DNA from: Bradyrhizobium sp. ISRA464
Lineage (GTDB): Bacteria > Pseudomonadota > Alphaproteobacteria > Rhizobiales > Xanthobacteraceae
Direction of reading: 5' to 3'
NCBI RefSeq assembly: GCF_029910095.1
Contig: NZ_CP094526.1
Location: forward strand, 744,001-808,000
DNA: 64,000 bases
The notes beneath the pieces are model-generated. The model had not been told where the DNA came from, searched no databases, and saw only the letters and a program-made list of their open reading frames with translations. The translations under genes were made by a program, and so were the position numbers. Every line of letters begins with the position of its first letter. The first letter of the stretch is position 1. Positions 18,601-27,088 of the stretch are shown here, in pieces.

Positions 18601-19160
18601 GTTGGGGTGGGTGGGAAGAGGAATATTTTCGCAGCGGGGACTGGACAGGGTGTGTCGCGTTGAAAATGCGAAGAAAATTCGATTTTTGGCGCAGGCGGCC
18701 TGCAATCGTCCGTACCGCGACGCGCCAGCGGTTGCGACAGCTTGTCACCGCAACCGAACTTTGGCATGCGGTTTCTGCGTGACCAAGACGTCTTGCGGGA
18801 CGCGGGCAGGCCCCGATGGGCGAGCTGGTTTTCGTTAGCAGTTTCTCTCGAGTGATCTTGCGACCGATCTCTCCCCCGAATCCCCGATCGCAGTAGCGCG
18901 TGAACGCGGTGGCTTCTGGCGCCGTGTGGCGGCATTTGCGATCGACCTTGCGATCGCGACGCTGCTGATTCAGGTGCTGCGATTCGTGCGAAGCTGTCCG
19001 CGGAGCTGGTGAAGAGGCTGACGGGCGGAGGGAAGCAGCGGAGAGCACGAAGATTGGTCGCGAATAGTGAGACCACGCAGCATTCGCCGTTACAAGGAGG
19101 GACCTCGCCGTACAAATGGGTGCATCCGACGGAGGAGGGGCTGAGCTACATTTTGGGGTA
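18601..19160. other. Non-coding stretch, nothing recognised
   Basis: About 560 bp between the structured block and the degraded defence remnant. It contains GGGGTGGGTGGGAAGAGG and low-GC patches, and a spurious minus-strand frame of 219 residues without any motif. It may be the 3' continuation of the repeat family just upstream. Confidence 0.4.
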
Positions 19161-19161
19161 G

Positions 19162-19617
19162 CTAATCAAACCTAAATCCGAACAATCCACCACGCTCGTC
19201 GTCCGTTAAGCGGACGTCTAGTATGCCCTTAGTCACCGTGGGGTCGTTTGCTATTCCAGTTGCCGCAAACTCGTCGCTGTTCATAGCTATGATATACTGA
19301 CCGTTGTGCGCATTGGAAGTTCTTGCGCCGAAAAGTATAGCGGCACGCACTTGGCGAACGTCTACTCCATCAAATAGATGACTGTCGTGGACGAAGAAGC
19401 CTGGCCCTCCCAAGCGATCTGAAACTGCCTCGAACAGCATGCTATCGAAGCAGAATATCTTCATCATGTCGATGCCACCAAGGTTTCCATCGCCTTGGAT
19501 CGCGATGTCAATCTGCGGGCCATTCTTAGTTGCAGCAATTACCAGGTTGCCCGTACGATCGTCATACAGTTCTGCGATCGCGTGATCGACCTTGACCGTA
19601 TCGTAATATGCGGGTGA
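19162..19617 (-). pseudogene. C-terminal fragment of a DUF2326-type ATPase (ABC-three-component system)
   Basis: About 150 residues in one frame, beginning right after an in-frame stop (TGA at 19618-19620), so no start remains for the original product. The sequence reads YYDTVKVDHAIAELYDDRTG, then GGIDMMKIFCFDSML, VHDSHLFDGVDVRQV, GQYIIAMNSDEF and finally LTDDERGGLFGFRF. From memory these match the C-terminal DUF2326 domain of SMC-like ATPases found in ABC-3C conflict systems, where the HDSxxFDGVDxRQ and NSD motifs are hallmarks. The ATPase head and coiled coil are gone. An internal ATG at 19467 could give a 101-residue product, but this is most simply a decayed gene. Confidence 0.6.
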
Positions 19618-20021
19618 TCATTTGCGATTTGCACCAGCTTGGCCGTGATTTGAGGAGGAATTCCGGTGACGTAATTATTGACGAAGAACCATCCCTTGAC
19701 ATCCGGCCACGCCTTGACCGCGCCGAGGAAATCGTCGGTCACCTTTGCGAGGGCCTGCGCCGTTGCGCCGCTGCTTTGACCGTCACCACCGTTTGTCGGC
19801 CCATAGCAAGCGAAGACTGTAAGTGGATCCTGCAGTAGGCCGTCGCACTTCAAGTCGCCCTGTGTATAGTGTGCGGTCGCGGGTATGAAGTTTTCACCCC
19901 ACACTTTGTTGGCAACGGCAGCGAGGAAATGCTGCAGCATGTCACCGCGGCATCGTCGCAGCTTCAAGTCCAGCGCGTTCCGAAATGCGCGCTTCTTAAC
20001 GGACGGGATCGAGGCCGGCAT
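19539..20021 (-). pseudogene. N-terminal fragment of a putative nuclease-like effector, out of frame with the ATPase remnant
   Basis: A 160-residue frame opening MPASIPSVKKRAFRNALDLK with an AAGGA ribosome-binding site just upstream. It contains the motif block YTQGDLKCDGLL followed by TVFACYGP, which resembles restriction-endonuclease-like effectors of ABC-three-component systems (GDxxxDG then a strand ending in YxP). Meaningful sequence runs to about HPHITI near 19598; the last 20 residues (RSRSITRSQ and onward) are the DUF2326 gene read in the wrong frame. Thus a deletion fused the start of the effector gene to the end of the ATPase gene with a frame change. The IS66 element sits 28 nt upstream of this start. 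Confidence 0.55.
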
Positions 20022-20048
20022 GCAAATTCCTTAGAGTAAGGAGATTGC

Positions 20049-20056
20049 TTAGCATG
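20049..20056. repeat. IS66 target site duplication, left copy
   Basis: TTAGCATG immediately precedes the IS end at 20057 and is repeated at 27089-27096. Eight base pairs is the usual duplication length for the IS66 family. Confidence 0.9.
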
Positions 20057-20106
20057 GTAACCGTCCGGTGAGGGCCGCGGGATAATCGCGTGGGGCGACG
20101 GTCCGA

Positions 20107-20325
20107 TCAGGCGGCGGACCCGACCGGGGTCTTCTTCCATTCCCAGGGCAGCAGCTCATTGAGCCGGCCTTGTGGCGTGCCGGCGATGCGAGCGAGCACA
20201 TCGGCGAGCCAGGCCTGCGGATCGACGTCGTTGAGCTTTGCCGTCATGATCAGCGTCGCCATGACGGCGGCGCGGTCGGCCCCGCGTTCGGAGCCGGCGA
20301 ACAGCCAGGACTTGCGTCCGAGGGC
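20107..20325 (-). pseudogene. tnpC: IS66 transposase TnpC, C-terminal fragment
   Basis: Seventy-two residues that begin with LGRKSWLFAGSERGADRAA and continue TAKLNDVDPQAWLADVLARI, ending LNELLPWEWKKTPVGSAA. This is the conserved C-terminus of IS66 transposases. It is separated from its N-terminal part (22904-24367) by the 2578-bp recombinase element. The junction lies within the Ala codon of the GFALGRK segment. Confidence 0.92.
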
Positions 20326-20399
20326 CGTTTACCGTTCATTCTGCCCATGTCGGGGAGGATTTTGAGGTCCACTATCGCTGGCATCCCTATTTTGGCCAG

Positions 20400-20804
20400 A
20401 TGGTGAACGTGCGTCGTGTGGAGCAACGCGCGACAGGTCAGTTTTTGCGGATCCGAGCCCCATTGGGCACGGTCATCACGATTCCCAGCTGGATGGTAGA
20501 TCCAATCGCGTGCGCGGAGATGACCTCCGGGCGACCACAAGTTGATCTTGCTGCATTATCAGAGCTGAAGAGACTGGTCACAGCGCTCGCCATTTCCGCA
20601 AACTCCCCGAGCGATCGAGTCGTATGGGAGAACGCCGATGAAGCAGGAGCGCGTAGCTGCACAGATTTCAGTCGGGCAACTGAGCCTGATATTCGAGCCG
20701 GACAGGCTGGACAGGATGAACGAGGCGGCGCGGGTGAAGGCGTTACTGACGCTCGCCCAAATCCTCATGCAGGCCGCCGGCCTGGTAGTCGAGGAGCTCG
20801 GTGA
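20400..20804 (+). CDS. DUF5372-like protein of the recombinase element
   Basis: The reading frame is open from before the element border. Sequence similar to the family starts at RPFTVHSAHVGEDFEVHYRW, exactly at the left junction (20325), before the first ATG at 20400. The start could therefore be an upstream codon that lies outside the present element border, or the N-terminus could be lost. The conserved part continues YFGQMVNVRRVEQRATGQ and a VITIPSWMVDPIACAEM segment. The last 50 residues overlap the next small gene in another frame and may not be functional. Proteins of this kind commonly precede large serine recombinases; the role is unknown, perhaps a cofactor for recombination. Confidence 0.55.
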   Translation: MVNVRRVEQRATGQFLRIRAPLGTVITIPSWMVDPIACAEMTSGRPQVDLAALSELKRLVTALAISANSPSDRVVWENADEAGARSCTDFSRATEPDIRAGQAGQDERGGAGEGVTDARPNPHAGRRPGSRGAR

Positions 20805-20817
20805 TGCCCGACACTGA
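20638..20817 (+). CDS. Small 59-residue protein of the recombinase element
   Basis: Reads MKQERVAAQISVGQLSLIFE and ends AGLVVEELGDARH before TGA at 20815-20817. It has a short helix-rich composition with a central RVKALLTLAQILMQAAG segment. It overlaps the start of the recombinase gene by 14 nt, which indicates translational coupling, and similar small proteins (QLSLxFE ... LLxLAxxLxxAAG) occur in front of related recombinases from memory. It overlaps the 3' end of the preceding frame. Function unknown; a small partner or directionality factor is one possibility. Confidence 0.65.
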   Translation: MKQERVAAQISVGQLSLIFEPDRLDRMNEAARVKALLTLAQILMQAAGLVVEELGDARH

Positions 20818-22873
20818 CCAGATCCCGGAAGCGCTCTTGAAGCGCAAAGCTGTCGTCTATGTGCGGCAGTCAACGCAATCCCAGGTGATGGCCAATCTGG
20901 AGAGCCAACGGCGACAGTACGATCTTGTGGATATTGCGCGCCGGCACGGCTTCTCCGACGTGGAAGTCATTGATGATGACCTCGGCCGTTCGGCGAGTGG
21001 AACGGTGGCCCGGCCCGGATTTGATCGGCTGGTCGCATGGTTGTGCGCAGGAGCCGTCGGCGCCGTGATTTGTTTCGATGCATCGCGGCTCGCGCGCAAC
21101 GGCCGCGATTGGCATCATCTGCTTGAGTTGTGCGGGCTTGTTGAAGCGAGGGTGATTGATCACGACGGCATTTATAATCCTTGCCTTCCGAACGATCGGC
21201 TCTTGCTCGGCATGAAGGGAAGCATAAGCGAGTTTGAGTTGGGCATAATCCGGGCACGGATGCTAGACGCAGCCAGGGCGAAGGCCCAACGTGGTGAGCT
21301 ACGCTTATCAGTGCCGTTTGGTTATGTCTGGCATCGCGAAGCCGGTCTGGGCCTGGATGCTGACCTGCGTCTGCAAGAGGTGATTCGACTTATCTTCACT
21401 CGCTTTCGCGAACTTGGTAGCGCTCGCCAGGTGTTGTTGTCGATGAAGGCGGAGCAAATCCACTTCCCCCGACCGGCTGATGAAGGTCGCATGACAAACT
21501 TCGTTTGGCAGCCCATCCGCTACCGCAATGTGATCAGTGTGCTGAAGAATCCGTTCTATGCGGGTGTTTACGTATACGGCAAAAGCGAGAAGCGAACCGC
21601 GATTGTCGAAGGAAGAGCGCGGCGGACCTACGGGCACTACAAACCGGCGGGCACCTGGGATGTGATGATAAAGGATCATCACGAAGGGTACATCACCTGG
21701 GATGACTACCAGCGCAACCAGAAGCAATTGGCGCTTAACGCCTACGGTCGCCCAGATGGCGCAAAATCAGGCCGGGGCGGCCAGGCGCTCTTGTCGGGCA
21801 TTCTGACGTGCGCTCGTTGTGGTCAGCGCCTGAGCGTCAGCTACAGGGGCGGTCGAATCAGCTACCCGGTCTACCGCTGTGACAAGGGTAGTCTGGCAGG
21901 TCGGCTTCGCTGTATGATATTCGGTGCTTCAAAGATCGACGCGGCAGTTGCACGAGAACTGTTACGAGCGGTAGAACCCATGGCGATCGAGGCCGCGTTC
22001 GAGGCGCAGCGCATGCAACGGGAACGCCAAGATGACAAGCGCCGGATCCTTGATCTGGAACTCCAGCAAGCCCGGTACGATGCCACGCTTGCTGAGCGCC
22101 GCTACGCTGCCTGTGACCCCGATAATCGCCTGATCGCTGCGCAGTTGGAGAAGAACTGGGAATACGCTTTGCGCCGTCTGCGCGAGCTGGAAAATCGCCA
22201 GAATGACCATCAGTCATCCGGCCACGCGGTCGATCCCGGCACCTTTGCCGATCTGGTGGATAACCTGTCCGTAGCCTGGAAATCCCCTGATGTGACGATG
22301 CGCGCGCGCCAGCAGCTACTGCGAGCCTTGATTGTCGACATCATCGCGGACGTCGACGATGCGGTACGCGACGTTGTGCTCACGATCCATTGGCAGGGTG
22401 GGCAGCACTCCGAGCTTCGGATCCGCAAGCCGCGCTCCGGTGAACACGGTTCCTCCACGGCGGAAGATGCCTTGGCTGTTGTCCGCAGCATGGCCGGGCG
22501 CTGGTCTGACGAGCACATCGCCGCCACGCTCAATCGCATGGGCTTGCCCACCGGCATGGGTAAGACCTGGACAGCACATCGGGTCAGCTCTATTCGCCGT
22601 GTGCGTGGCATCCATGCCTACCGTTCAGCGGAAAAAAACGGCGAATGGCTTACGCAGATCGAGGCCGCAAAAGCGCTCGGTGTCTCAAGTCATATGATCC
22701 GCCGCCTTGTCTCCAGCGGCGTTCTTCCTGCTGTGCAGGTTGTTCCGCGAGCACCCTGTCAGATTCGAGCTGCCGATTTGGCGTCCGAGGCGGTCAAAAC
22801 AGCGATTGCCCGAAAGGGTCGCCCGTCTCGCGAAATTGACGCGGACACGCTTCCAATGTTTACAAGCACTTAA
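20804..22873 (+). CDS. Large serine recombinase
   Basis: A 689-residue site-specific recombinase. Residues about 15-150 form the resolvase catalytic domain with the nucleophile in YVRQSTQSQV and the arginine-containing DASRLARNGRDW motif. Then come the recombinase domain (about 180-300, with the segment NPFYAGVYVYGKSEKR), a zinc-ribbon with CARCGQRL (second Cys pair near YRCDKG and LRCM), a coiled-coil stretch (about 390-460) and a C-terminal HTH-like domain with TQIEAAKALGVSSHMIRRLV. It would catalyse integration and excision of the element it sits in. The start is ATG 20804 or GTG 20801. Translation is probably coupled to the 59-residue gene. Confidence 0.93.
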   Translation: MPDTDQIPEALLKRKAVVYVRQSTQSQVMANLESQRRQYDLVDIARRHGFSDVEVIDDDLGRSASGTVARPGFDRLVAWLCAGAVGAVICFDASRLARNGRDWHHLLELCGLVEARVIDHDGIYNPCLPNDRLLLGMKGSISEFELGIIRARMLDAARAKAQRGELRLSVPFGYVWHREAGLGLDADLRLQEVIRLIFTRFRELGSARQVLLSMKAEQIHFPRPADEGRMTNFVWQPIRYRNVISVLKNPFYAGVYVYGKSEKRTAIVEGRARRTYGHYKPAGTWDVMIKDHHEGYITWDDYQRNQKQLALNAYGRPDGAKSGRGGQALLSGILTCARCGQRLSVSYRGGRISYPVYRCDKGSLAGRLRCMIFGASKIDAAVARELLRAVEPMAIEAAFEAQRMQRERQDDKRRILDLELQQARYDATLAERRYAACDPDNRLIAAQLEKNWEYALRRLRELENRQNDHQSSGHAVDPGTFADLVDNLSVAWKSPDVTMRARQQLLRALIVDIIADVDDAVRDVVLTIHWQGGQHSELRIRKPRSGEHGSSTAEDALAVVRSMAGRWSDEHIAATLNRMGLPTGMGKTWTAHRVSSIRRVRGIHAYRSAEKNGEWLTQIEAAKALGVSSHMIRRLVSSGVLPAVQVVPRAPCQIRAADLASEAVKTAIARKGRPSREIDADTLPMFTST

Positions 22874-22903
22874 AGAAGGGGCGCACAATGACTCAAGGCT
22901 TGC

Positions 22904-24367
22904 AAAGCCGCGCAGCGCGCGCTCCGCCGCATTGTTTGTCAGACAGATCCGCCCGTCCTCGATGAAGCGAGCGAATCGATCCCAGCGGCGCAGCATGTAG
23001 TCGATGGGCTTGGCGACCGAGGACGAGTTTGACAGCCGCGCGCGCTGTTCGCGCAGCCATGCTTCCAATGCCGTTAAGAGCGGGATGCTTTGTTCCTGGC
23101 GCACCCGCAGCCGCTCTTCGGCGCCTTGGCCGTTGATGCCGCGCTCGATGTCGAACAGTGCATCGATGCGCTTGACCGCCTCCAGCGCGATCGGCGAGAT
23201 CGCCGCGGCGTTCTTGTCGCGCCTCGCATTGGCGGCGATGTCCGCCAGTTCAAAAAATTGCCGCCGAGCATGGGCCCAACAGAGTGCGGGCGTGACCGGT
23301 CCCTGCGCGCGCGAGGCGTCATACAGTTCGTTATAGCCGCTATAGGCGTCGGCCTGTAGGATGCCGGTGAAGCTTTGAAGATGCCGCGTGGGATGCTCCT
23401 GCCGTCGATCGCGCGAGGCGTAATAGAGCGCGGCCGGCGGCGCCCGTCCGCCAGACGGCCGATCGTCGCGGACGTAGGTCCAGATATGTCCTTTGACCGT
23501 CTGCCCCTTGGCCAGGATTGGCACCGTGGTGTCGTCGCCGTGCAGCCGCTCGGCGGCCAGGACGTGGCGCTCGATCAGTGCATGAAGCGGCTGCAGGGCC
23601 GCCGCACAGGTGCCGACCTGGTCGGCCAGTGTCGACAGGCTCAGATCGATGCCCTCCCGGGCGTAGCGCTCGCTCTGCCGGTTGAGGGGCTGATGCTGGC
23701 CAAACTTCTCGAACAAGATCATGGCCAGGAGGTTGGGCCCGGCAAAGCCGCGCGGCGTCACGTGGAAGGGCGCCGGCGGCTGAGTGATCGTCTCGCAGTC
23801 CCGACACGAGAACTTCTCGCGCACCGTCTGGATCACCTTCCACTGCCGCGGAATGACCTCCAGCGTCTCTGTGATGTCTTCGCCCAGCTTCGAGAGCTTC
23901 GATGAGCCGCAGCAGGGGCAGCTCTCCGGGGCCGGGACCACGATCCGCTCGCGCGGCAGATGATCGGGGAACGGTTTGCGCGATGGCCGCTTGCGCTTAA
24001 ACGACTGCACGGTCTGCGTCTTGGTCGCCGCCCTCTCAGCCGCCAGTTCGTCCTCGGTTGCGGTCGCTTCCAGCTCCTCAAGCTGAAGCTCCATTTGCTC
24101 CAAGAGCCGTGCCTTGCGCTCCGAGCGGCTGCCGTAGATCTGGCGACGCAGCTTCTCGATCTCGAGCTTGAGGTAACTGATCAGTGCCTCGGCCGCCTTC
24201 GCGTTGGCGGCTTCCGCTTTGGCGCTCGCCGCGACTGCTTCCGCTTCGAGCCTCGCGGCCCGTTCGGCGAGGATCATCGCGTGCGCGGCGGCCAGATCGG
24301 TGGGGAGCGATTCAGATGTGGTCACGACGATGATGGAATCACATCCATCACGATCCGAGAAGCGCAA
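22904..24367 (-). pseudogene. tnpC: IS66 transposase TnpC, N-terminal fragment (interrupted)
   Basis: About 488 residues of the IS66 DDE transposase. An N-terminal leucine-zipper-like helix (LEIEKLRRQIYGSRSERKAR) is followed by a zinc-binding region with CPCCGS and CRDC, the catalytic core with HGDDTTVPI and LQADAYSGY, and the segment ICLTNNAAERALRG with the catalytic Glu. It then runs into the recombinase element and a junk tail to a stop at 22685. With the piece at 20107-20325 the intact protein would be 560 residues. The present gene still encodes all catalytic residues, but lacks the conserved C-terminus. Confidence 0.93.
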
Positions 24368-24371
24368 AGCC

Positions 24372-24541
24372 TCATCCGACCGATGTCGGCCGCCACGTCT
24401 CTTGTGGGTGCCTCCAGTCGATCCCCGACAAGAGATAACCGAGCTGCGCCGACGAGATCGTCACCACACCCTCAGCCGGGCTCGGCCAGATGAAGCGACC
24501 CCGCTCCAGGCGTTTTGTGAACAGGCAGGCGCCCTGGCCGT
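24372..24541 (-). CDS. tnpB: IS66 accessory protein TnpB, 3' exon
   Basis: Encodes GQGACLFTKRLERGRF onward, the C-terminal half of IS66 TnpB, ending in WRHPQETWRPTSVG. The 5' half is at 26428-26605. The two pieces (178 and 170 nt) join in frame to give 115 residues, the normal TnpB length, once the group II intron is removed. The stop codon is just before the tnpC start. Confidence 0.88.
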
Positions 24542-26427
24542 GGTGAGTCGGCCCCGGGAGTTGCACCCGGAGCCGCTCTCCGAACCGTACGTGACGCTCT
24601 CACGTCATACGGCTCTCAACAAGTAACGAAGCAGAACTCAACATCGTCCAATGAGCGAACAGCTTCGGCCTACGGCAGCGGATCAATCTGAGCCAGGTGG
24701 AGGCTCTGACTTTTCCGTTCTTCAGCCCTTTGTATTTGCGTCGCGCCCAGCGGTTAAGAGATTCGTCGACGTATCGATACAGGTTGTGCATTTCTGACCG
24801 CCCATATCTGCCGTAGTACTGCATCCATCCACGAAGGACGGGGTTCAGTTCCAAGGCGATTGCGTCGACTTCCGTCTGCGAGCGAAGCCTGAGCCGGAGC
24901 TGCCGGATCGTCATACGCATGGACTTCATCGCCGCCCTGCTGGCCGCTGGCGAGAACGTACAGAAGTTTTCTTTCTTCTGATGGTTTCTTGCCCTGCGCG
25001 GTCGAAAGGTAAATCCCAGAAAGTCAAATGACTGACTGGCATGGCTACCCGGGCGATTGCTGTCTTTGCAGTAGACGATCTTGGTCTTGTCGGGATGCAT
25101 TTCGAGTTCGCATTCCTCAAACCTTGCTTGCAACGCCGCCTTGATGGCTTCCGCTTCAGCCTTGGTTCGGCAATGAACGAGCCCGTCGTCCGCGTATCGA
25201 CACCACGGTGACTGCGGGAAGTTCCGCGCCATCCATGTATCGAACGCATAATGCAAGAACAGATTGGCAAGGACGGGACTGATCACGCCGCCTTGGGGAG
25301 TGCCCCGGTCGCGAGCGGTGATCGCTCCGTCTTTGCCTTGCATCGGCGCTATTAGCCAGCGTTCGATGTAGAGCAGAGCCCATTCGTCTTGCACATGCTT
25401 CCTGACGGCCTTCATAAGCAACTTGTGGCTGATATTGTCGAACAGGCCTTTGATGTCGAACTCCAGCACCCAGTCCATCTTCCAGCACCGTTGCCGGGTG
25501 ACGCCGACGGCGTCCAGCGCGGATTTTCCGGGCCGGTAGCCGTAGGAATCGGGAAGGAAGATTTCCTCGAGTGCTTGTTCAATCTGCAGCTTGACGACCG
25601 TCTGCGCCACGCGATCTGCTACTGTCGGCACGCCTAGAATGCGTTGTCCGCCGTTCTTCTTGGGAATGGGGACAGCCCGAACGGCAGGTGGAAAGTAGCT
25701 GCCAGAAGACATTCGATTCCAGACCTTGTAAAGGTTGCCCTTCAAGTCTTTCTCAAAAGCTTCGAGCGACACCTTATCCACGCCGGCCGCGCCCGCATTG
25801 GCTTTGACCAGTTTGTAGGCCTTCATCACTGTCTGCTTGTCGATATCGTACTGCTTACGTCCGGTTACACTCACATGTCCTCCTGCTCATCACAGTTGCA
25901 TATGGGCGCAACCCACTTGTTTCGGCCCCTTCGCTCCAGTTCCATTACAGCACCTTCATCACTACTACGAGCCGATCCGCCCCAGTGTTGTGCTTCGGTA
26001 CTCTCGTCTCGCGGTGTGCGCCGCTTGAACTTCTCCCTTGGCATCACAACGACTGGTTCCTGCAGTTCTCTACAAGAGCCTGTATCCAGATCGCGTCCCC
26101 TAAACGCCGGTCGCCATCCGCGCAGTAATCCAGGCGTCTCACGGATTGATCTCAGGGATGGCACGCGCCCCTGATTTTGGCGACGCCTTAGTAATTTTCG
26201 ACGCGTCATCGGAAGATTCGCTTTCGCTCGCCTTCTGGATACTTACCTGCCCCGTAAACCCGGGACTTTTGCAACACTTGCTGATGACCGCGCCTTTTAA
26301 GCGAAGCCACAGTGTCGTGGTTTTGCATCTGCGCTGGAACGCCGATGCAGGAGGGCCGTCCTCCATCTCTCATAAAGCTGTACGCATTAAATTCGGTTAT
26401 TCACCTCCTTCATGCTCTGCAGCACAC
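24542..26427 (-). mobile_element. Group II intron within tnpB
   Basis: A 1886-bp intron on the minus strand. The 5' end reads GTGTGCTGCAG (GUGYG consensus), directly after the tnpB codons for KVIWH. Near the 3' end is a clear domain V (minus-strand sequence AGCCGTATGACGTGA paired with TCACGTACGGTT around a short loop, about 24583-24615) followed by a domain VI hairpin and the exon codons for GQGAC. Domain IV holds the reverse transcriptase gene. Splicing at these ends joins CATG to ACGGC and makes the expected TnpB segment WHDGQG. The 3' end could be off by one or two bases. Confidence 0.9.
24600..25874 (-). CDS. ltrA: Group II intron reverse transcriptase/maturase
   Basis: A 424-residue intron-encoded protein. 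It has the seven reverse-transcriptase blocks, including RILGVPTVADRVAQ, GYRPGKSALDAV, RGTPQGGVISPVLANL and the catalytic CRYADDG motif (near residue 237), then a maturase X domain (LNPVLRGWMQYYGRYG). No HNH endonuclease domain follows, so target-primed mobility would use another primer such as a replication fork strand. The stop codon lies within intron domain V. It splices and mobilises the intron in which it sits. Confidence 0.94.
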   Translation of the reverse strand: MSVTGRKQYDIDKQTVMKAYKLVKANAGAAGVDKVSLEAFEKDLKGNLYKVWNRMSSGSYFPPAVRAVPIPKKNGGQRILGVPTVADRVAQTVVKLQIEQALEEIFLPDSYGYRPGKSALDAVGVTRQRCWKMDWVLEFDIKGLFDNISHKLLMKAVRKHVQDEWALLYIERWLIAPMQGKDGAITARDRGTPQGGVISPVLANLFLHYAFDTWMARNFPQSPWCRYADDGLVHCRTKAEAEAIKAALQARFEECELEMHPDKTKIVYCKDSNRPGSHASQSFDFLGFTFRPRRARNHQKKENFCTFSPAASRAAMKSMRMTIRQLRLRLRSQTEVDAIALELNPVLRGWMQYYGRYGRSEMHNLYRYVDESLNRWARRKYKGLKNGKVRASTWLRLIRCRRPKLFAHWTMLSSASLLVESRMT

Positions 26428-26605
26428 CATGCCAGATCACCTTCAAGAGATTGCCGCGGCGACCGCGGAAGCAAAACAGGTGGCCGCCGAGCGGATCGCG
26501 ATGCAGGATCTCCTGGACCTGCAAGGCCAGCGACGGAAAGCCCTTCCGCATGTCGGTATAGCCGGTCGCGAGCCATACCCGCACGCCGGCCGGCAATGGG
26601 ATCAT
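26428..26605 (-). CDS. tnpB: IS66 accessory protein TnpB, 5' exon
   Basis: Opens MIPLPAGVRVWLATGYTDMR and reads through GGHLFCFRGRRGNLLKVIWH up to the intron. Overlaps the end of tnpA by 4 nt, the usual IS66 arrangement. Without splicing the frame ends soon after with intron-derived residues (GVLQSMKEVNNRI). Confidence 0.9.
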
Positions 26606-27003
26606 CGTGACCGCCCTTCCGTCAGCGCCGCGACAACTGCCTTCAGCGTCGTCGCGTCAACCGCGCCCGTGATCCGCATCCGAGCCCCGGCCGCGAACTC
26701 AATCTCGATCGCGCCGCAGGTCCCGGAGGGCGAGGTCAACGGTTGCCGGTCTGGCGAAATGGAGACCGCCGCAAAACCGACCTCGTCAGCTTGCCGCTGC
26801 ATCGGCCCAGGTTCGAAAGCGAGGACGCCTGTGCGTGCCTGCCGCCGCCAGGCCGTGACCAGATTGCGGTGGACATCATGTCGTCGAGCAACCTCGACAA
26901 CACTGGCCCCAGGCGCCAGACTCTCCTCCACGATCCGAAGCTTCTCGGCAGTCGTCCACCGCCGTCGCCGCTCTGGACCGGACAGAACCGTAACCGTCGT
27001 CAC
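26602..27003 (-). CDS. tnpA: IS66 accessory protein TnpA
   Basis: A 133-residue protein with an N-terminal helix-turn-helix of the IS3/IS66 OrfA type (RRRRWTTAEKLRIVEESLAP, VARRHDVHRNLVTAWRRQAR) and a C-terminal domain typical of IS66 TnpA (CGAIEIEFAAGARMRITGAV). It is the promoter-proximal gene of the element, 85 nt from the right IS end, and overlaps tnpB. It appears intact. Confidence 0.92.
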   Translation of the reverse strand: MTTVTVLSGPERRRRWTTAEKLRIVEESLAPGASVVEVARRHDVHRNLVTAWRRQARTGVLAFEPGPMQRQADEVGFAAVSISPDRQPLTSPSGTCGAIEIEFAAGARMRITGAVDATTLKAVVAALTEGRSR

Positions 27004-27088
27004 GTTTGCTCATTTGTTTGCAAATCAATGAGCAAACCATCTCACGCTCGAACACAATCCGGGAAGACGGCCCTCGCCGGGGGCTTAC

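Larger units (their letters stand above)
20326..22903 (+). mobile_element. Serine-recombinase mobile element inserted in tnpC
   Basis: A compact 2578-bp element that starts and ends exactly where the transposase coding sequence breaks. The dinucleotide GC occurs at both junctions (20324-20325 and 22902-22903), as expected for the crossover core of a serine recombinase. It carries three tightly packed genes on the plus strand: a DUF5372-like protein, a 59-residue protein and a large serine recombinase. No terminal inverted repeats are seen, which also fits serine integrase chemistry. Removing it with one GC copy restores the tnpC reading frame. Confidence 0.85.
20057..27088 (-). mobile_element. 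IS66-family element containing two nested insertions
   Basis: The ends are imperfect inverted repeats starting GTAA: the left end reads GTAACCGTCCGGTGAGGGCC and the right end, read inward, GTAAGCCCCCGGCGAGGGCC. An 8-bp direct repeat TTAGCATG flanks them. Transcription runs right to left: tnpA (26602-27003), tnpB (26605 down to 24372, split by a group II intron) and tnpC (24367 down to 20107, split by a serine-recombinase element). Total length is 7032 bp; subtracting the 2578-bp and 1886-bp insertions leaves 2568 bp, a normal IS66 length. All three restored genes are in frame. Confidence 0.92.

Noticed and set aside
18456..19115. A 219-residue minus-strand open frame
   Set aside because: Composition looks like random GC-rich translation, no motifs, and it overlaps the non-coding repeat block.
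19600..20021. Programmed frameshift joining the effector and ATPase fragments
   Set aside because: The two parts correspond to different proteins and most of each is missing, so deletion explains the junction better than recoding.
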